This document shows positions 60,605 through 64,000 of a DNA stretch of 64,000 bases, in pieces; the first letter of the stretch is position 1; each line of letters opens with the position of its first letter. The notes below the pieces were generated by a model. The model was not told the origin of the DNA and searched no databases. It saw nothing but the letters and a program-made list of their open reading frames with translations. The stretch comes from Hericium rajendrae (taxonomy: Eukaryota > Basidiomycota > Agaricomycetes > Russulales > Hericiaceae), in the NCBI GenBank assembly GCA_033439255.1, contig CM065881.1, positions 1,550,001-1,614,000 of the forward strand, written 5' to 3'. The position numbers and the translations under genes are program-made.

Positions 60605-60716
60605 ACTTACCGAACATTGTAGAAAGAAGTACAAGTTGAGAGCAAGCTCCGAGCGAAGGAAGAAGGTAGTGGTTGAAGGGAGAAAGACGACGCATGTTGT
60701 GCGAGGTTTATATAGC
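60605..60716 (-). promoter_or_regulatory. Minus-strand TATA promoter and first exon, module copy B
   Basis: CTATATAAAC (60715-60706), pyrimidine-rich leader, ATGTTCG then GTAAGT donor (60610-60605). Layout as in copy A at 41278-41386. The AT-rich DNA downstream on the minus strand has no recognisable coding exons. Confidence 0.6.
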
Positions 60717-61124
60717 TGAGCGCGGACATGCCCGGTCGGAGCCACAAATGTGGCTACCGCGCGCAGCCGTGTGTCGCGAGAAAGGCTAGGTATCTAGACT
60801 TCTTTAACTTAAGTTGCCTGTCCTTAGATGTACTGTGTAGCAGATAGTTATGTAGCTCATTAGTTACAATTTCATAAACTATCTATGCATGCTCCGTTTT
60901 TTCTGAATTTAATGCGATTTGATTTGATTTACTGAGTCTCGGAAACCATAGACTCGCATGTTCGGTGGCTGAAACACCGAATGTATGTCAAGTACTTACG
61001 AACGTCCTCGACTCTTCACTCGATATCAACCTTCAATCAGCCCAGTTCATCCTCTTCCTCATTTCCTCCCTCCCTCAACAACTCGATCACCGGTGGGAAG
61101 CGATAGCGAGCTAATGGGCAACAG

Positions 61125-61171
61125 GTAAGTAAAAAAAGCAGTTCTATGATCTTCGTACAGTACTAATTCAG
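61125..61171 (+). other. Plus-strand intron of module copy B
   Basis: 47 nt from GTAAGTAAAA to TACTAATTCAG, with the same donor and branch point as copy A. It is followed at once by a hairpin (61171-61203: GGGAGTGTCGCCC, short loop, GGGCGATGCTCCC, 11 of 13 pairs). Confidence 0.6.
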
Positions 61172-61203
61172 GGAGTGTCGCCCGTTTTATGGGCGATGCT
61201 CCC

Positions 61204-61960
61204 GTTCTTTGTCACTCCACGCCCCGGCCCCCATGTCCTACCCCTCAACGACTTCCATTCCCCGTAGCACATCGCTGCTGCCACGTTATATGCCTCCCTC
61301 CTGCCTCCTGGTGTGTGCTGCCAATGCGCACGTCCCGTCAACGTGCACACGTCTGCCAACATGCATACGCCCCGCGAGTGTGCATGTCTGCGCACGGGCC
61401 CACCAGTGCGCACGCACCTGTGCATGGCCTCGCATGCCGGCACCACGTATGGCCAGCCTCGCGTGCTGGCAACAGCGTGTGCATGGCCTCATTTGCCTAC
61501 GCACGCTGTACGGTCTCACCTGCACCCATCTGCGTGTGCTTGCCCGCGCCCGCCTGTGCGTGCATGGCCCCACCCGTGCATAATGCTGGTCATCAACGCA
61601 AGACATCATGCAGGCAGCCGTGATGTGAGGTGCACTCCCTGCCCTGCCAGTGTTCTCTGCGCTGTGCCTGCGCACTCCCTGCAGCCTCCGTGCCCTCCCT
61701 GTGGTCTCCATGCTCTCTTGTCGCCTCCACACCCTCTGCGTTGTCTCCATGGCCTTCCCATCGCCTCCACGCCCTCAGCTCGCCTCCACGCCCTTTGTGC
61801 CACCTCCACGCCCTTTGTGCCACCTCCACGCCTTCCGCACCGCCTTCCCGCTGCCTTTCCACCCTCCGCGCCACGTCCACCACCTGCGCGCTGCCTGCGC
61901 ACCCTCTGTATCACCTCCACGCCCTTCGCACGAGTCCTAGTTCCAGTCTCAATCAATAAC
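61204..61960. repeat. GC-rich minisatellite stretch of copy B
   Basis: GC-rich, CGCACG and CCACGCC words, frames open on both strands, no gene called. Contains a 20-nt array at 61781-61840 (unit cgcctccacgccctttgtgc). Confidence 0.55.
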
Positions 61961-62130
61961 TTGTGATCATCTTTGCAAGTGCCATGTGTATAGCATTGGC
62001 GAGATTTGAACGGCCATTCAATTTTTAATTGACGGCAAGTTTACTTTCATTTTGACGCGCCGTTAATTCTTAAATGAAGGGCCATTTATCACACGTTTAC
62101 AGGCCGTTCTCAACTTATAACAGCATGGAG

Positions 62131-62340
62131 CTCGGGCTCGGGCTCGGGCATGGGGGCTCGGGCTCGGGCTCAGGCTCAGGCTCGGGGAGCGCAAATACTG
62201 GGTGCGCGGGCGCGAATACTGGGCGCGCGGGCATGGATACTGGGTGCATGGGCGCGAATACTGGACGCGCAGGCATGGATACTGGGTGCATGGTTGGGGG
62301 TACTGGACGCGCAGGTACTGGGTGCATGGGTGGGGGTGCG
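62131..62340. repeat. GGGCTC microsatellite and 21-nt minisatellite
   Basis: GGGCTC hexamers at 62131-62186, then 21-nt units starting at 62194, 62215, 62236, 62257, 62278 and 62299 (pattern aatactgggtgcgcgggcgc plus one base). The exact 21-nt step holds for at least five periods. Confidence 0.9.
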
Positions 62341-62640
62341 GGCATGGGGACTGGGGTGCAGGGGTGTAGATACTGGGGGCGTGGGGATGGCTACTGGGGG
62401 TGCAGGGACGGGTACCGGGGGGGGCATTGGGGCTGAGTGTGGGTCCGGGGACGCCGGGTGTGAGTGACATAAGTGTACCATCGGCGAGCGCGCCATGTGC
62501 AGGGCATGGGTGTACCACACGCGCACCATCTGCGGGCGTACCACGCACGGGGGGGAGACAACGTCAGCGGGCGCACCACGCACATGATGCACGCACGCCG
62601 AGCGCAGGTTCACCGGTGCACTGCAGCCCCGCATGAGCAT

Positions 62641-62815
62641 GAGGCAGTCCGGGGGGAATAGTTTGCTGATCCCGTGTTGCTGGGGTCCTGTGTGATCACA
62701 TGCAGCCGTGCTCGAAAATCTGCTAAGTCAGTGCAGGCAATGGTCGAACAAACAAAACAAGAAAGAAATCATGATATACGGGGCAAAATTCATGACAGGA
62801 TATCGTAAGTATGCA
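62641..62815. other. Spacer before KDZ-type fragment
   Basis: Short 3' flank of the transposase fragment. Nothing recognised. Confidence 0.3.
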
Positions 62816-64000
62816 TTATGATGCGCCGTCTTCAGATGTAACTGACGCTCCGGCGGCAGCAAATAACGATGAACGGAAGGGGGTGCAGAAGGTCGGCAGG
62901 GAGGACATCGTGCCAAAGGCAGCTACCCACTCTGGTTCCAGGTTGAAACTCTCGAGGAGTGGAAGCCATTGTTTTGTGAAGGAGATCCTCAGAGCTTCCT
63001 CGATGGAAGCCTGCTTGGCCGCATACGCAGCAAGGCCACTGCAGATATCGTTGCCGGCCATCGCACGAGCTACTGCGCATTCACGCCATTGCCTCGCATC
63101 TGATTCGAAAGACTTGACCACTCGGCCCATCTCCTCCTGGATAGCGTCAACCTCCTCAGACCACCTGCGTGCTCGAGCACGCGTCTTTGCCCACTCAACG
63201 CGTGAGCTCACATTGAAATCCTCTTCACCCTGGCCATCCTCTTTGACAGTAGGTGCCTTCAGAGTCAACCAAATCCAGGACGGCTCTCGCCGACCTTCAC
63301 TCCTCTCATCGCCTTCGCGACCCGGGCCTCGAATATCTTCCGTCTTCAGAACACAAAGATGCATGCTCCAAAGACCACCGGGCTCCAAGGTTTGCAGTGC
63401 AGTGCGCGCAGAGTTGTAACGAGCATGGACACGCTGGATACGAGCAGAGAGCTGCTCGAATACAGTGTGCACGCATGTGTTCGGCTTGTTGCCAGTCCTG
63501 GAGACATTGAGGAACTTGAAATCGTACACAGATTGCATTGTGCGGCGGAGACGGCAGATATCGTCAAGCACATCATCAGCCTGTGCTTCACGAAGGCGAC
63601 ACTCCATTGCACGAAGAGCTTGCATGGTATCACCGAGACAATGGCTGGTTGGTAATGATGAGGGGAGGAATAACTCCATGTTCTCAGCATTCTTCGCGGG
63701 ACTTCCACTGGAGGACTCAGTCAGGACGTCTCCAGCTTCGTCGTCATCGTCATCGTGAAGGTTGGATATCGTCGGTGACCAGGTCCGAAGTGAAGCGACA
63801 GTCGGCATATAAACATTTTGTGCTGAGCGCCAGAAAATAATACATTGGGTGAGAGCAAGCCACCGCTTTCGGATCTCGGTGATTTCAACCAATGAAGGCA
63901 ACGACTTCACAGATTGAACACGTTGCTTTAGGGATCACCTATGAAAGAATTAGCAGAACTTTTGCAAGATATAGTGAATGGACTTACTGTAATTCTTCCA
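62816..64000 (-). mobile_element. KDZ-type transposase, C-terminal part, cut by window edge
   Basis: Open minus-strand exon of about 370 codons ending with TAA at 62816, continuing to the right edge after a short intron (donor GTAAGT at 63987-63982; the acceptor ending at 63926 keeps the frame: RIT then QRVQSVKSLPSL). Seen: VEITEIRKRWLALTQCIIFW, an acidic run HDDDDDEAGD, a helical block RAMECRLREAQADDVLDDIC, then VEWAKTRARARRWSEEVDAI and QEEMGRVVKSFESDARQWRE. The W-KTRAR-A-RW-EEV--I-EEM-RV pattern is what I know from the C-terminus of CxC2/KDZ transposases (Kyakuja-Dileera-Zisupton), which are abundant in mushroom genomes. Catalytic residues lie outside the window, so activity cannot be judged. 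The frame is unbroken, suggesting a fairly recent copy. Confidence 0.65.

Overview
The window is fungal nuclear DNA, most likely from a basidiomycete mushroom (class Agaricomycetes is an inference). The signs are genes cut by many introns of about 45-65 nt with GTRNGT donors and CTRAY branch points, bacterial-type organellar genes with fungal leaders, fungal-only families (Ecl1/LSRF zinc protein, Shr3 chaperone, Zn2Cys6 regulator, Rho3) and a C-terminal piece of a probable KDZ-type transposase. Nothing prokaryotic was found. All exon boundaries were inferred by eye from frame and splice signals, so short exons may be off by a few bases.

Gene-rich left arm (1-36,558). In order: a truncated nitronate monooxygenase (NMO) paralogue, mitochondrial ribosomal protein bL34m, a complete NMO, the spliceosomal SmB protein, a 3.8 kb GC-rich stretch with no recognised gene, an Ecl1/LSRF-type protein, a SET-domain lysine methyltransferase, a Shr3-type permease chaperone, a Bem3-like PX-PH-RhoGAP protein, an iron-sulfur L-serine dehydratase, an FAD monooxygenase, a PQ-loop membrane protein, the clathrin heavy chain, a Rho3-type GTPase and a CUE-CCCH-Smr protein. 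Several fit membrane traffic and polarity (clathrin, Rho3, the Rho GAP, Shr3, PQ-loop). This is ordinary eukaryotic neighbourhood mixing, not an operon.

Repeat island I (36,559-49,137). AT-rich DNA alternates with very GC-rich minisatellite DNA. It holds a tRNA-derived head next to 157-nt tandem units, a long hairpin MITE, (CATAG)-rich blocks, a divergent-promoter module, a pair of inverted 75-nt repeats differing only by transitions, and frameshifted coding relics.

Second gene block (49,138-55,989). A Zn2Cys6 transcription factor, a coiled-coil protein of unknown function, and proteasome subunit alpha4.

Repeat island II (about 56,000-62,800) repeats the architecture of island I in the same orientation: hairpin MITE, CATAG block, AT-rich DNA, minus-strand TATA box with ATGTTCG/GTAAGT, about 500 bp, plus-strand 46-47 nt intron, hairpin, GC-rich minisatellites. 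This recurring module is the best candidate for something undescribed. The window ends in the C-terminal part of a KDZ-type transposase (62,816 to the right edge).
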